A DNA stretch of 64,000 bases, taken from Druceiella hillmani. Its lineage: Eukaryota > Arthropoda > Insecta > Lepidoptera > Hepialidae. The stretch is taken from the NCBI GenBank assembly GCA_039881145.1, contig JAYKKI010000126.1:917501-981500 (forward strand), given 5' to 3'. Within the stretch, counting starts at the first letter, position 1, and each line of letters opens with the position of its first letter. The position numbers and the translations under genes are program-made. A model generated the notes under the pieces. That model did no database searches and was not told where the DNA came from. It saw only the letters and a program-made list of their open reading frames with translations. Of the stretch, positions 45,201 to 58,512 are shown in pieces.

Positions 45201-46379
45201 TACATGTGCATAAATGGATTATATTTATAGATAGATATACATGATAAGACTCTTTGAACGAATAATAAAAATAATTTATAATAAATCTAACTCATGAAAC
45301 AAATAAAATCCTCGACACCATTTTTATTCACATATAACAAAAAATATTTAATCTGACTTACACGGATAGAATATCAACACTCCCAGATACAATCGTGTCG
45401 CACCTTACTCCGAAAAGTATATGTAACTTTACAAATGTATAATTTCACAGCTATCGTGAGCCTTCACACCTGGCCTTCCACCTCTGACTTGCGGCAGGTA
45501 CGTGGCGATCAAAGTCTAGATGTGACCTCGCTTTTTAAGGAGGTTTTGAAGTGAAGGATGTCGTTAGAGATTAGGACCGCTTGAAGTTGGATTGAATAAA
45601 AATGTTTTATTTCTCATAGTCTAAATTCGTTTAGAGTTTTAGTGTAGGTTATAAAAAAAAATTAACAAACATTAAATGTAAATAACCTTACAAACGTGTG
45701 AGTTAGAGTTGAGGCTATATTAATATTGCAAGCAATTTATAGTCGGTATTTAGAACGTCGTGTATAAAATAGTGACAATATATTAATACTCAAATTCAGT
45801 TATTTTTTACTTTTAAGATGTAATTTCCCACTATATTAGTGAAATTATAAGTCAAGTATTGATAAAAGAAATGGATCATATTTAATATTTTAGTATGTCT
45901 GCGTTGCTTATAATATGTATCATTGTTTAATATTAACTTCTTTTTGGATAACAGCAAAAACAAGCCAAATATAAGTCAGACTTGCGCATTAGTCCGTACC
46001 AATAGCTGTGTCCGAATTCTACTCTATAATTGATTGCGTTAGAATTTTTGAATATTGATAGTTTTTGTAAAATCTATACTTAATTCTCAATGTCAACAAT
46101 ATTTTCAGATTTTCCTGAGCAATCCTGTTGTTTTTTTGCGAAAAAATATTTTATACAATCCATCAAACAACATATCAAACATGTTATTGAATTCGTGCTT
46201 CAATAAACTTATATTTGACACTACACGATAACCTTGAAAGAATTTTCTTTAATCCTAATTTTTTTTTTCAATGCAATAATTTTTTTTAATCCCCTGAAAT
46301 AAACCCCATAACCAAAATTGAACGAATTATATTTTCATACTTCTGTAATAAATATAGTTATATCGATTTAATAAATATA
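45201..46379. other. AT-rich DNA without recognised genes
   Basis: A less AT-rich patch at 45460-45560 (TGGCCTTCCACCTCTGACTT) has no identifiable content. Confidence 0.4.
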
Positions 46380-46490
46380 CCTTTATTTCTGTGCTCAATT
46401 ATAAACTTTTACGTCGAAATGTTTCCGCGGAATAGACAGGCGAGCGGATACGATGTAATTCCGATAGTGTTTCGTTTTGGCAAATTATTA
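46380..46490 (+). repeat. GACGGACGGA-type dispersed repeat, short copy
   Basis: TGTGCTCAATTATAAACTTT, TACGTCGAAATGTTTCCGCG, then GAATAGACAGGCGAGCGGATACG and a GTTTCGTTTT end follow the order of the better copies. Confidence 0.5.
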
Positions 46491-49400
46491 AATACTAATG
46501 GGCACTTAGTGGTCGGAATTCGACCATAATTCCCTAATTTTTTAAGTTTTAATATTATTGAAATTCTTTTATCAAAGAGTATACTTCTACAATAATTTGA
46601 AACACGGAACTGAAATTACGAAATAAGATTTAACTTAAACAATAAAATGTTCTTAACTACTCACTTTGTTGAAAACACTAATAGATAGGTGAGGATAAAT
46701 AAATTCAGATAGATGCTATAAAGTTTTCCTCTTGCAACAGGTGTATATTAAGCAAGCTGCCAGATTTTTTTTCTTCTGCAACAGGTGTAAATCAAACAAG
46801 CAGTATTTTACTAATATATATATTTCACAAAATATAAAATAAATGCTTTTTACCTTGATATACAAACTGTTGAAAAAGGAACTTCTGAAATCACACAAAA
46901 TTCACAGCTCGATACTCGTTCAGTCCGACTAACATTTTAAAATTGACTCTACTTTGTGTCACTGTTTGACCACAGATTGCTATGTACTTGACATCGACAA
47001 TATGGACGTAAACAATGAATATTTTATTGTTGAACATAAATTTTAATATAATTGTAATATATAACTTAAAGCTTTTGTAACACATATTATATATCAATGT
47101 TAACTTTCTTCAGTCTTTCTCCCTGTAAACTTAACTATGCTTTAATCTCACACTGCTCCGTGCACGCAATATGTTTAAAAAGGGATACAAAGTTTTCTCT
47201 TAACGTATTAATCTATTAGATATATACATTTTAAATTTATGAACAAGGAGTACCTCTATTTAAACTTTAATTATGCCTAATCTCACACTCCTCCGTTTGC
47301 GCAATGTGTTAAAAAGAGGTAAAAATGTTTCTCTTCGCTTACTAATATATAGATACTGGTTCTAAAATATAAGGAAAAATCCTTACATTAATATGAGTTT
47401 AGCAAATAAACGAAAGTGAATTAAATAGAAAAAAAATCTACAAAAGGCGGCCTCAAGAATAAGCTTTCTCTGAAGCCCTGTCAAGTTAAAAGTTATGATT
47501 GTTTACATTAATGTAATACTATAATAACAATCCCATTAAAAATATAAAAAAATGGAAAAACTTCTCTTTCGTCATCATTTGATTGTTAAAATAAAAAGAG
47601 CCGTCTAGTTTTCAATAGTTTTTTTTGGATTCCGTACTACAAAAAGAAACTTTATAGGACGTATAAATAGTTAAATAGGAATATTATATACCATTAAATA
47701 TTTTTAAATACATGAATGTGTAAGAAACTCTCATAGTCGGAGTTCCACTCGTACTTGACAATTTATTTATATGGAATCGGAGTAAAGTTGGGATTAAAAA
47801 GATACATATAAACATTTTTAAAGACTTGACATAACTTTTTGTGTTTGGAAACGGTAAAAAAAACACCAAATGGACGAGTTTCGAAATTAGTCGGGTATCA
47901 AAGCAGTTCCAAATGTTCCCTGCAGATATCACACAGTGCACGCACAGATATTAAGAATTAAGCTACGCTCTTAGATGAACACCGATTGCCTTGAAGTAAA
48001 CATTAAATATGATTATATTTATTCTCGGGTCGGTGCAAACTTGAAGTAGAAATGAATAGAATAGAAGCCAATAACTTAAATATTTTTTATTGCTTTATAA
48101 ATTTTGTTCGTAAAGTTTGGTTTATTACAAATTATGTAAAACTTTTGTTTGATAGTTATTATGATTCTAAAAAGAAAATAAAATACTGAAAAATATAAAA
48201 GCGACACTGTTATCTTAGCGACGGAAGGCCGAGAAGCGGTAGATAAGCGACACAAGTGCTTTGTTGTTTTTTTTCCTTGTAAATAACTTTGGTTAATTAC
48301 ATTTGAGTCTCACTAGTCGCTAAGCTCTTCAAATAGGCCTATTAATTTGTTTAATTTTCTGTTACCGAAGCCATGTAAATGCATTATATAAATAAGTTAT
48401 TATTTACACTTTTGATTACAATGAATAAATGGTAAATTTGGTAACTTTCTTATTTGTGAAGAAAAAAATCGGCAATATTTAACGATCATCATATCCCATA
48501 TAAAATTAGTATAGTGTCACACTTCATATATGACGTTGTATTTAAATAACCATTTGTACATAAAACCCAATAGTAACTTGCTTAAATTGCTTTAAAAACC
48601 GTAATATTTTCCACTCTAGTTCAGATGAATGTAATTAGTATTAATATATTTTCCCTTGAATTCGCTTCGAAAATGTCTTCTTAATATATACTATCAATAC
48701 ATACATTTATTGCTTTATATTTCATTAATATATGAAGAACATACATTACAGGCAATCAAATTTTGGTCAAAGAAAAACTGAATCTTAATTAAAAAGTTGA
48801 AATTAAAGGGACAATAGATAAGCTAAATAAAAAGTATTGTTATAAATTCTGCATTTAAGACAATTATTTTTGGAACAAATCAATGAAATAAAAAATTTAA
48901 GACGAGCTACAATTAGGAGGTAATACATAACCTTTAAACATTAATACGTTATCGGATTTATTGTGTCATTCAGTGTACACCGATTATACGCAAAGCCTGC
49001 GTAAATTCATACATTTAATTTTTAGAAAGACGTACGATATAAGCAACAATAACAAACGGAAGACGTCTTTATCTTTATCAGAATTTTGAGAAAATTGCAC
49101 AGTAACAATACAAAACTATTGACCATAGAACATGAAGTTTTTACATTATGTATTAATTACAAATGTTATTAGGGATAAAACTTAAAAGTTATTGTTTCTT
49201 TAATACGAACTAACCTATAAATATATGTTACATTTTTTTAATGGCTTTAAATTTGTTTCCTAAAATCGACATTCGGCTTCACTCTTGAAAGGAAATCTTT
49301 ACTGACGAAAAACTTATACTAAAACACATGTGGCTTTTTATTATGTTTCAATTCACGCGACCTATGCCAAACATTCCCAATATGAATTTAAAAGCTGTTC

Positions 49401-50706
49401 TATACACTTTCAACCTAGAAAATTGCACAGTTTTCAATAATAAATATAATTGTTACCTGCCTTTTTTTGTTACTACAAAAAGAAAAACTTACGTTTTTTT
49501 ACTTTCAAATGATCGTATATTGCCTTTATAGATGACAGTATCAACGAAACCAGAAGATGATTGTGTTTTGTAAATCTCTGTCTGAAATTGATCTGTGTTT
49601 TCTAAGGCTCTATCTATATTTTGTAAGTCTCTGTTTGAAAGTAAGTTCTCTGTCTGAATGTTGGTTTTATTATGACTGAATAATTTCAACCTTCACATTA
49701 ATTAGTATTTCAGTAGTCGTTAATTGAATTCTACCATTAGAAACATGCAAGATGAAGAACTTCGAATCAAGGTGATATTTTTAAACCTTTGTAAATGACA
49801 TATATCATTTGAGTTCACTTGACTTGAACATGATTTAATTATTACTTTTTATTTTCTGTTAATATTAAAATATTTAACTTTATCCTTTTCCTTTCGACCG
49901 TTTGTTCTTCACCATATTTTCAGACACACATTCTGTTATATAATTCAAATGACTCTTCCTTGGTGGTATATTTTTACCATATAGATAGATAAGCTGACAT
50001 TGTAAGGTCATAAATACTTAATAACCATTAATGTTAAAAATTAAATCGATGTTCATTAATGTATTAATGATTACAATTTATGAACTTTTTTATTAACATA
50101 TCCTTTAATTTACTTTCAATTTTATTAAAGTTTCAATTAAATTCTCCTTTTACAATATAAACTTTTTAATAAGTTTACGCAATTTTGAAACAAAAGATTT
50201 TATGTTGTTCTAAAACATTAACTATTTCTAAATTTTACTACTATTTCTCTCAATTCATCAGTATTTGATATAACCTATAATTGTCCGTTGATTTTGTATT
50301 ACATTTATTCTAATTTTGTAAAAATTGTTTTTAAAATTTGTAAAAAAATGATATCAAATTACCGGAACTTTTGTATTTTATTCCTTTATACCTTTGAGTA
50401 TTATGGCCCTCTTCTTTTAAAAACTTTCGTTTTTCGGAGCTGAACGCTTCGGCATTTAATTTTCCAAAAAAATTTGATACCAAAAAACATTTTTGGTCCA
50501 TAGGAAAATTTTATAAACTTCAGAATTTTCAGCCATATCATACATGGTATTTCTTAAATATACAAACTTTTTACATAACTAATTTACTTCTTTTTTAATT
50601 GTATAACACTTAGATTATATCAGATATTAATTTATTTTATTCCATATTTAAGGGAAACTTTCCTTGATGTTTTATAAATTTTGCATTCACTAATTTTCAC
50701 TAGATA
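46491..50706. other. Long AT-rich stretch without recognised genes
   Basis: About 4.2 kb. A short duplicated CTTGCAACAGGTGTA / TCTGCAACAGGTGTA pair lies at 46733 and 46775. Overlapping open frames at 49328-49531 (+) and 49489-49689 (-) show no domain, although the minus frame crosses a threefold TCTCTGT(C/T)TGAA repetition at 49576-49660. Confidence 0.4.
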
Positions 50707-50774
50707 TAGAGAAGTATAAATTACTTATACCAGCAGTACTAGTACTACTGGTATAAGTAATTCATATTTCTCTA
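50707..50774. repeat. 68-bp loop-free imperfect palindrome
   Basis: Arms of 34 bases (50707-50740 and 50741-50774) pair with only 3 mismatches and no spacer, centred on AGTACTAGTACT. It is the longest loop-free palindrome I found here. Confidence 0.85.
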
Positions 50775-51198
50775 CATCTTATTTTGTGAAGATGTATTGA
50801 TTCGGTACTTATTATTTATAATATCAAATTGATGACGAAACCTGTAACAAATAATTTTCATGCAATTTCCTAAGGCTGATGGCTGAGACTAAAATACAGT
50901 ATCGTCCATTTTTTAACTATCATAGAACATTAAAAACATTCACAGAATCAATTCCCATCGATAGTTTTGATTGGTTATTTTAAATCCTTCTTTCATATTG
51001 ACCTTTATTCTTATATTTGGTATATGTATATTGATTAAAATGAGATTTATGTAACAGTTGCCGTGTTAAAATTTGATAATTATTTCCAAACCTTCATTTT
51101 AATGATTTTTCATTGTTTTCCAAAATGTTATTTAAAAGATTTGAGCAAAAAGTTTATTCCTTTCGATTAGCAATTATTTAAACTTGTAATATTAATTA

Positions 51199-51690
51199 AA
51201 GCGTACTTGTACAATCTGTCTCCGTATTCTAAGCGTACTTGTACAGCTGCCTCTATTTTTGGACACTAAGAGCTTTTCCGTGTTCTCTACAGGGAAAAGC
51301 TCTTACAATTCAAATCAAAAAGTTTGATAATCAAAGTAAAAGTTAATCCAAAAACTTTGGTAATTAATTATTTTATGCAAAGCTATAAATGAACTGCTAA
51401 ATGAATAGAAATAAAAATGAGTTGGTTTCAGAGAAAATATTAATTTCCAATTCCATAATTTTTTGAATTGGAAATTGATATTATCTCTGTTGTTTGTAAA
51501 ACAACGCTTGATACCCGATGTAAATTTCTAATCAACTGATGATAGAAGATTTTTTATGATTTTATCAATTCAAAAAGTAAAACTTAACTTGTTCGTACAT
51601 TCAAAAGTAAAAAAAGCACTTCAAAAAGTAAAACTTTACTTGTTCGATAGAGACTGTATTCAGTTATTTCAACTCCGTCTGTCATTAATT
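51199..51690. repeat. Cluster of direct and inverted repeats
   Basis: Within about 500 bases there are four structures. A direct repeat AAGCGTACTTGTACA lies at 51199 and 51231. A hairpin TAAGAGCTTTTCC/GGAAAAGCTCTTA is at 51267-51305. An inverted repeat with 23-base arms and 2 mismatches (51431-51453, 51465-51487) reads TTTCCAATTC around the loop. A direct repeat CAAAAAGTAAAACTT-ACTTGTTCG is at 51571 and 51622. No coding frame accompanies them. Confidence 0.75.
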
Positions 51691-53980
51691 AATCGCTTTC
51701 AGGTAGTTTTGGCTCTATTTTAGAGATCAGCACGCCATCATACGCGGCTTTGCCAATGCTTTTTTCAGGTATCGGGGGTACTTGGTGTACTTAGGTCCAT
51801 CATTATATGTAAACCTTATTAATTGTCTCATCCATTCCTATTTGAGTTTTTTATTTTTATATATTTCGCAGGGTTTCAAATAAAATAATATTTTATTTTT
51901 ACTAACGCTTTACTGACATTCAACTAAAGAAATAACTAACTTTAAAATAAAAAGAAGCTAACATTTAATTCTAATTTTGGATTGGCAAGATTTTATGTGG
52001 GAAACAAAAACTTCATTGCTAAATTCAGTACGTTAACAAAATAATATGATTTTATAATCGAATGAAATGAAGGGAATATTTAAAATTCAACGGATTTTCG
52101 AATAATTCAGCCGAACGTTAATTTATCCAAGCATAGTCCGTATAATTTTCTTTTCAATTTCCAATGTAATGGCTTGCCAGTCGCTTTTCTATTTGCGATT
52201 TATGTACGGCTTGTCAATTATCTGATTTGCGAATACTGGCAATAAAGAATTAAATGATATTAAATTATCCGGAATAAAATAAAATATTAAATAAAGAGCT
52301 TTGAAGTGGAAAAACGTTACAACATGTGCAGTATGCTTTCCGGTTGATAGATTTTTGGAATTACATTATTTGATTGGCAATTTTTAATTTTTAATGAATT
52401 GTTATGTTTGAAGCACTATTTTATTTACTGCTATTCGTGTAAGTACATATTAAAAAAGTTTAAAAAACTTAGTCGCAACACATTCGTCGTTATTCCGTTA
52501 TAATTGATTACAAGCAATTTGAAATATTTTTAAAAATACTGCAATTTTATCCATAACATATTTATTTTTACTTACAGAATAATTTACGTGCATTAAAATT
52601 CATCCATTCATTTTTTCCAAAACTCATTGATGTAGAAAAAAATGGCCTGCGACTGAAGCACATATTTCTCAAAATAAAAAAAATGCCAAATAAAAAACTA
52701 TTTTATTAGGATTCTATAAAAAATGGTTCTAATGACGTTATCGAAAATTTAAAAAATCTTATTTCCATTCTCTGAAACTACTAAAATTACAAGAAAGAAC
52801 TAACGCTTATAATATGGTAGTATAATTTCTAGTTTATTTTCAATTTGTCGATTTTGAAATTCACAGTAAAAAAATGACTAGAAAATTTATAATTGTGATT
52901 TATATTAAATTAATCTCTTTTCAAACCATTTTTCAAAATATATAAGAAATAGAAGGCATGGCAAAAGTGTTTTCGAAACATTAAATTATAATAAAAATAA
53001 AAGTTGCTAAGTGGAAATAGAGCCCATAATACTAGGGTTCCATGTACATTTAAGTACATATACATATTTAGTGATACCTAGTACTTTTATTAAAATATTT
53101 CCCAAAAACATTATTTTTTATTATATGAATATGTTGTCTAGCATTTCTTCCATTAGCTTGAGAAATGGCGAATTTCTCAAAAATATAACATCTAGAGTAG
53201 CTGCTATAATCCTACAGTTATCCAACTGGAAAACCATTTTACGTATAATTCCGAAAAAAATTGTTTTGTTTTCTTTTTTACTTCTGTAACTTTCTCTTTC
53301 AATTGACACAATACGCAATATACGAAAATAAAAAAATATATATATTGTTTCGTGTGCAATATTTTAAATTTATTTGAAAAAATTTATTATTCTTTAATTA
53401 TTATATATATTTAAATCAATATAGTTACTATATTTCTACGTCAAAATGATTTTGAGACAAATATTTATAAGATACATGAAATTTAAAGAAAAATCAGAAT
53501 TGTCTCTAGATATTTCATGTAAAATATTATCTCATGTAAAATTTTGAAAAGAAACATTTCAGAATCCTTGTAACTTTTTTGTAAGTGCATATGAATATTT
53601 TTTCAAGTTTATTATTGACGAATATAGTCAATAATTAGGGCAAAAAAATTTTTTTTTAAGTTAATTCTTTTATAACAGCTTTCTCTTATAGCTTTCCCGA
53701 AATCATCTGTTTTAGAAATAAGGATAATGGAAATAAGCAGTTTTGGAATAAGTTTTATTTCTTCTTATTTTTTGAAATATCCTTTCAATGTGCAATTAAA
53801 TTTATGAAAAAAATGTTTTCGTATTCTTCATATTAAATCCTTTTACATGATATATCCATGTAACGCAAAACAAAATTTTAAAAATTGGTTCCTTTATTAT
53901 GTACTCGTTTTTAATTCATGATTTTTTTTTTAATTTAGCTATTTCAAAATGTGTGGTTTAATAATATGTATTACTATGTC
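51691..53980. other. AT-rich DNA without recognised genes
   Basis: Opposing open frames at 53011-53289 (+) and 53121-53318 (-) overlap and neither has a domain. No strong repeat was seen. Confidence 0.45.
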
Positions 53981-54060
53981 ATATTTCCAATTTCTACGTC
54001 ACATGGTTTCTGAGATAATTGGCTAAATAGAAAAAAAGTAAATAAATTGCCTATAACAAA
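53981..54060 (+). repeat. Fragment of the GACGGACGGA-type dispersed repeat
   Basis: TGTCATATTTCCAATTTCTACGTC, then ACATGGTTTCTGAGATAATTGG matches the segment immediately before the core of the copy at 54470. The core itself is absent. Confidence 0.5.
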
Positions 54061-54089
54061 TTCAATAGGCTTAAAAAAAATCTAGGCGT

Positions 54090-54600
54090 GCATATCAAAA
54101 ATATTATGACATCTAGAACCATTTCTATATTTTCCTACAACCTTTGCGTGGATTTCTAGTAACTGATCATTCTTTCATATTTTTTCATTGAGTACGTTTC
54201 AAAAATAAGGAAGATGGATTTTGTTTATGTGTCCTCCTTATGAAGGATATATAAAATATATCCTCCTTATAAATATATGATAATTAATGTTATAAAAAAA
54301 TGTTTAGACCCTTATAACAAGTCCTATCAAATAATGAGCAGCACGATACATGGAACTAATAAGAAAAATTCGAGTATATATAGACCCCTCCAAATTTTCA
54401 ACAAAATATTTTTAAACCTTAGCTAGTTAGATGAATGTTAGTTAATGTATTTTATTATTGTGCCAAATTTCGAGTTTCTACATTATGTGGTTTCTGCGAA
54501 AAGGGTTGTGACGGAGGAAGGATACGGACACGCAAGTGGTCTTATAAGGGTTTCATATTTTTTTTTGTTTTGAATTACAAAATCCTAAAAGTTGTATCAG
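54090..54600 (+). repeat. GACGGACGGA-type dispersed repeat, long copy
   Basis: GCATATCAAAAATATTATGA, CATCTAGAACCATTTC and TTTGCGTGGATTTCTAG align with the start of 41395-41850. The end reads TGTGCCAAATTTCGAGTTTC, TGTGGTTTCTGCGAAAAGGG, GTGACGGAGGAAGGATACGG, GGTCTTATAAGGGTTTC, a T-run and AAAATCCTAAAA. Both ends of the family unit are therefore visible at a length of about 450-510 bases. Confidence 0.75.
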
Positions 54601-54677
54601 AATGGTAAATATACATATAAAGTGAGCGAATAGCGAATAAATTTGAAAAGATGGTCAAAATTTAAAAAAAAAAATAT

Positions 54678-54770
54678 TGATGACATCTATATTTTTCCAT
54701 AAGAATATAAGATTGATGGCGAAGTCTATATTTTTCTATAAGAATATAAAGTTAATGACGACATCTACTT
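54678..54770 (+). repeat. Short tandem repeat, 36-39 bp period, 2.5 units
   Basis: TGATGACATCTATATTTTTC then CATAAGAATATAAGAT, TGATGGCGAAGTCTATATTTTTC then TATAAGAATATAAAGT, then TAATGACGACATCTAC. Confidence 0.8.
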
Positions 54771-55517
54771 TATTGATTACATATTTTTCGGTAATTATGT
54801 AAGGTTTTTGATGTATTTTCTTTCAGAAAATTCTTTTTGAATTTTCTAATACAACAGAGCTATTAAATACAGAATAAAATGATGGATAAATACAAATAGC
54901 CTTTTTACTTCTCTTCTAGCACAGTTTTTATAAAGAAAGGAAAAATAAATAATTAAAAAAGAGATGTGCTTATTTATCTTAATAAATCAAGTGAGACGGA
55001 TAATACGAAATTGGGGCCATTGCTACGATTTTTATTTTTCATTATTCATAAATTTGTATAATAATTTTTGAGATAGGGTGTAAAATTTAAAAGTTAGTGA
55101 AAATAAACTTTTTATTTTATATTTTAAAGTTAGTAAATGAAATAGTATATTTTTTAAAATTTCGTGTACGAAGTGCGATTGAAAAAGCAAGTAACAAGAA
55201 TTCCAGAACAAATTTTTAAAAAAGGAAAATCCTCAATGTTTTTCAAAGCGTTTCATTTCAAAGTTCATTGATATGGCTTCTCTTTTAAACGTACGCATTT
55301 TGTAATATTTTATTTGGTACTCAATCAGAACTACTTTGCATTGTTCTAACAAAATTTCGTTAGATATTTTTCGAATCAATATAGTTAGAATATTCTTTAA
55401 GGAAGCGATTAATGGAGATATAGAATCATCGCCTAAAACACACTAATTATACTAACTATTCCAACTATTTAGTTGTATCTAACTGGAACAAAGAATCTAA
55501 TTATTACAAATCGTTAG
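54771..55517. other. AT-rich DNA without recognised features
   Basis: No gene or strong repeat was seen. Confidence 0.45.
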
Positions 55518-55780
55518 TCACAATTAAATGAAAATACGCGAATATGTAGTATTATTTCTAATTTCTTTAAGTTCTGTATCACGACCTAGGTTTCGTTGCT
55601 TTACAATATCTTCAGGTGGGCAATTAGCAAAGATCTTTGCTAATAATCCACCTGAAGATGCTGTAATACAACAAAAGTCTTGATAAAGAACTTAAAGGAA
55701 GTAGAAATAATACTACATCACGTATTTTCATTTAATTGTGAATAATTAATTTCTTCAAAATTAACGCGAAATATATTCAA
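55518..55780. mobile_element. Near-palindromic MITE-like element, copy B, with 3' tail
   Basis: The left arm runs from TCACAATTAAATGAAAATAC through ACGACCTAGGTTTCGTTG, ATCTTCAGGTGG and TTAGCAAAGATCTTTGCTAA, which is the symmetrical centre at about 55626-55646. The right arm is its complement, ending ATTTTCATTTAATTGTGAAT at about 55742. The tail then carries TTAACGCGAAATATATTCAA (55761-55780), one base different from copy A. The arms are the most regular of the three copies, so this gives the best view of the ancestral structure: about 225 bp palindrome plus about 38 bp tail. Confidence 0.82.
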
Positions 55781-57289
55781 CGAATCATTAAGTCAACTTC
55801 AATCCAGTATTAAACCGTTCAGAGTTAAGGGTACTTATGGCATACACTTAACCATGAATAATATTCACTAACCACATTATAACTAAACTTTGGTAATCAA
55901 CAACACTTTAAATAATAGTAGACTTTCAGATTTATAGCTTTTAATTTTTATAATCTTATCGATGGGGATGCGTTCTTTTCGAATAATATTAAAGGTTTTC
56001 TAAATATATTGGAACACATTTAAACTCTAGGTCTTTTACATTTCCAACTTCAAACTTGGAAGCCGCATGACATTAGTCGTATTATCAAAATTGTGGTGAT
56101 TCATGATTGAAACAATTAATGATCAAAAGGGATGACAAAATAACTAGAGATAATTTCATGCCATGATTTTCATTGAAACAATTAACAATCACATTAAGCC
56201 AAGATAAATAGGCCAAGATAATATACGTAATTGGAAATATTGGGAAAAAAGTTAAAACTTGGTGACTTACACGCATGGTATTCAAAACTTAAGTTCTGGG
56301 TGAAATAGGTGATTACTGTTAATGTGAGTTTATTCGCTAAATTAAAAACAGTTGTAAAATAAACCGGGTTCATTAACCTGCATTATTTACACTTATGGCG
56401 TTGTAAATTAACAACGTACTGGGGAGTAACGAACAATTATATCTGATACCGATTACATACAATCTCGATAAACTCCGCAAAATTTTTCATTTGAAAATCA
56501 TTTCTCGCGTAATAATTCGGGGTTGACCAACAGTAGGTAAAATAAATCCACGGTGTTACCTGAATTACCTAATTCTCTGAGATTAAGCATGGTTCAGAAA
56601 ACCTTAATATAAATTATATTGGTGAAAACTGTCTACGCAAATGCATGGAAGTGGAAATTTTTTATATGAAAGTGCACAAGCGAAAATACCCCCATAAAGC
56701 GAACAAATGCCTCAATAAATTAATAAAATAGTCACGGAAAGAATGTAAGGAGGGGTTTATATTTTGAATAAGCAATTAAACGGTTACAGTTTTTCCTTAT
56801 TTTATATTTATCAAAGTCAGTTTACAGTTTACTATTCACTATCATGAGCACTGGTTGTTTCCGGAATACGGGGATGAAACCAAGTTTTTTTTCAATTGCT
56901 ATGAAACGATGCTAAATCAATGGCTCATTCCTTCAAACACTTGCAAATCTTTAGTAAATGTACGCTGGAGAATTCGTGTTTGTTCTTAAGTGATTAAATG
57001 CGGCACCCAACTCGCATAAAGCTCTCCAATTCATTATACAAAACAACGTAAACTAATTAAGTTAAATGCATACGTTAACTTCTAAATCACGTGAAATAAA
57101 AAAATAATGACTAAACTAAATGAAAAAAAAACACTAAAATACTATCATTAACACTGAACCAAAAAATGAAGTATATTTCTTAACTAATAAATACTTTGGC
57201 TTAAGTAATATGTAAATAGTGAATTATTGTCAAAATGACTTGTGACGCCAATGCAGGTTATTATATGATATTACCACAAACTAGTTTAC
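55781..57289. other. AT-rich DNA without recognised genes
   Basis: The 66-codon minus frame at 56085-56285 has no domain. A repeated AAACAATTAA-GATCA / AAACAATTAACAATCAC word lies at 56110 and 56175. Confidence 0.4.
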
Positions 57290-58510
57290 GTATCTCACTG
57301 TCCTGGTAGTTACGTAAAACTTTTGAAAAAAATGTATATCGGACTAAAAAATTCTATTTAAATCAGGTGATGCAAATAGTTTACTTATACTAAACGGGAT
57401 AGCAATATTAAACATTTTATTCAAGACTACACGAAAGACAGAATCTCTAACAAAATTTACCTTCGTAGCATGGAACTTTGTATTGTGATGTAACAATAGG
57501 TTAGTTGCAAATTTTCTCTTGGTTCAAGATTTAAACGTAGTAAAATTATTACATATATGTAACGCTATAAGTCACACATGTTTTATGCATATAGTTCCTC
57601 TGGTATTACGCGTTTTATGTACATATGTTGAGACAAAAACACCAATCTTACTAAAATACCCTAACTTTGATCAAAAATGATTTAATCGGTGGCTTCTTTT
57701 TTATGGTGCACTCAAAAGACTTAAGAAACTCCATAGCCATTAATTTGTAATCTTTGTGTGTTTCTATCATATTTTCTCAATCTCTTACCTTCTTAATTAC
57801 CTTTTATTTCAAAATAAAAATAAAAACGGAACAAATGCTCATCTGGCTCACAATTCGAGATCTTGTACTTAGTTTAAAATGAAATTTATTTATCATAAAT
57901 GTTCACTAACACGAGCATCTGAGTACTATAAGTGTTTACATGTAATAAAACTGTACACTTAGCTGTGTATAGAATATATTTACGAAATAATAATGAAAGG
58001 TTATATAATAAAAGTAACAAGATTGAAAAATATACATTTTGGAATTTTTACATTTTGTCTGTGTGTTAGTTTGAATACGCGTTACGTGTAAAATATTAAT
58101 TAAATTAGCATATAGTTTTTTTTTAAATATGGGATCAACTTTAGTACGTATAGTTTTTATTTCCATCGGAATCGGTGAACTTATTCAGAAGACATGCGAA
58201 TATAATATTTAAAAAAAAATCATTTCCCTTGCCTGAATATAACAACAGAGGAATGCCTAGCAACTCGATGCGTAGTACTTACACAAAATTATAGTGTATA
58301 GTGCATCGATATTTACCGTTACTTGCAGTTTAAATCGAGCTATGAAATATATAATAGCGAAATTGGCTTGGCCAAAAGTGTGGAATAATGTGGAAGAGCA
58401 AACGTATGAAGGCAGACATTATTGGTCGTCTTGCGCACATAAATTTATTCGATGATATATGTATTCGATATAAACTTACTTTTTCCCTCAGTTTGTTCAA
58501 AATATGAATC
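57290..58510 (+). repeat. Left part of the large dispersed repeat, copy 2
   Basis: It aligns throughout with 1-1260 in the same orientation (ACTACACGAAAGACAGAATC near 57426, CCTCTGGTATTACGCG near 57597, TTTATGGTGCACTCAAAAG near 57701, TTTATTCGATGATATATG near 58443). The left boundary is set by the first alignable bases. The right boundary is where the near-palindromic element begins. Substitutions and small indels are scattered evenly, so this is an old duplication or two separate insertions. Confidence 0.75.
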
Positions 58511-58512
58511 TG

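Noticed and set aside
47684..47941. 85-codon minus frame as a small secreted or membrane protein
   Set aside because: Hydrophobic composition is expected by chance in AT-rich DNA and no domain, splice pattern or supporting context was seen.
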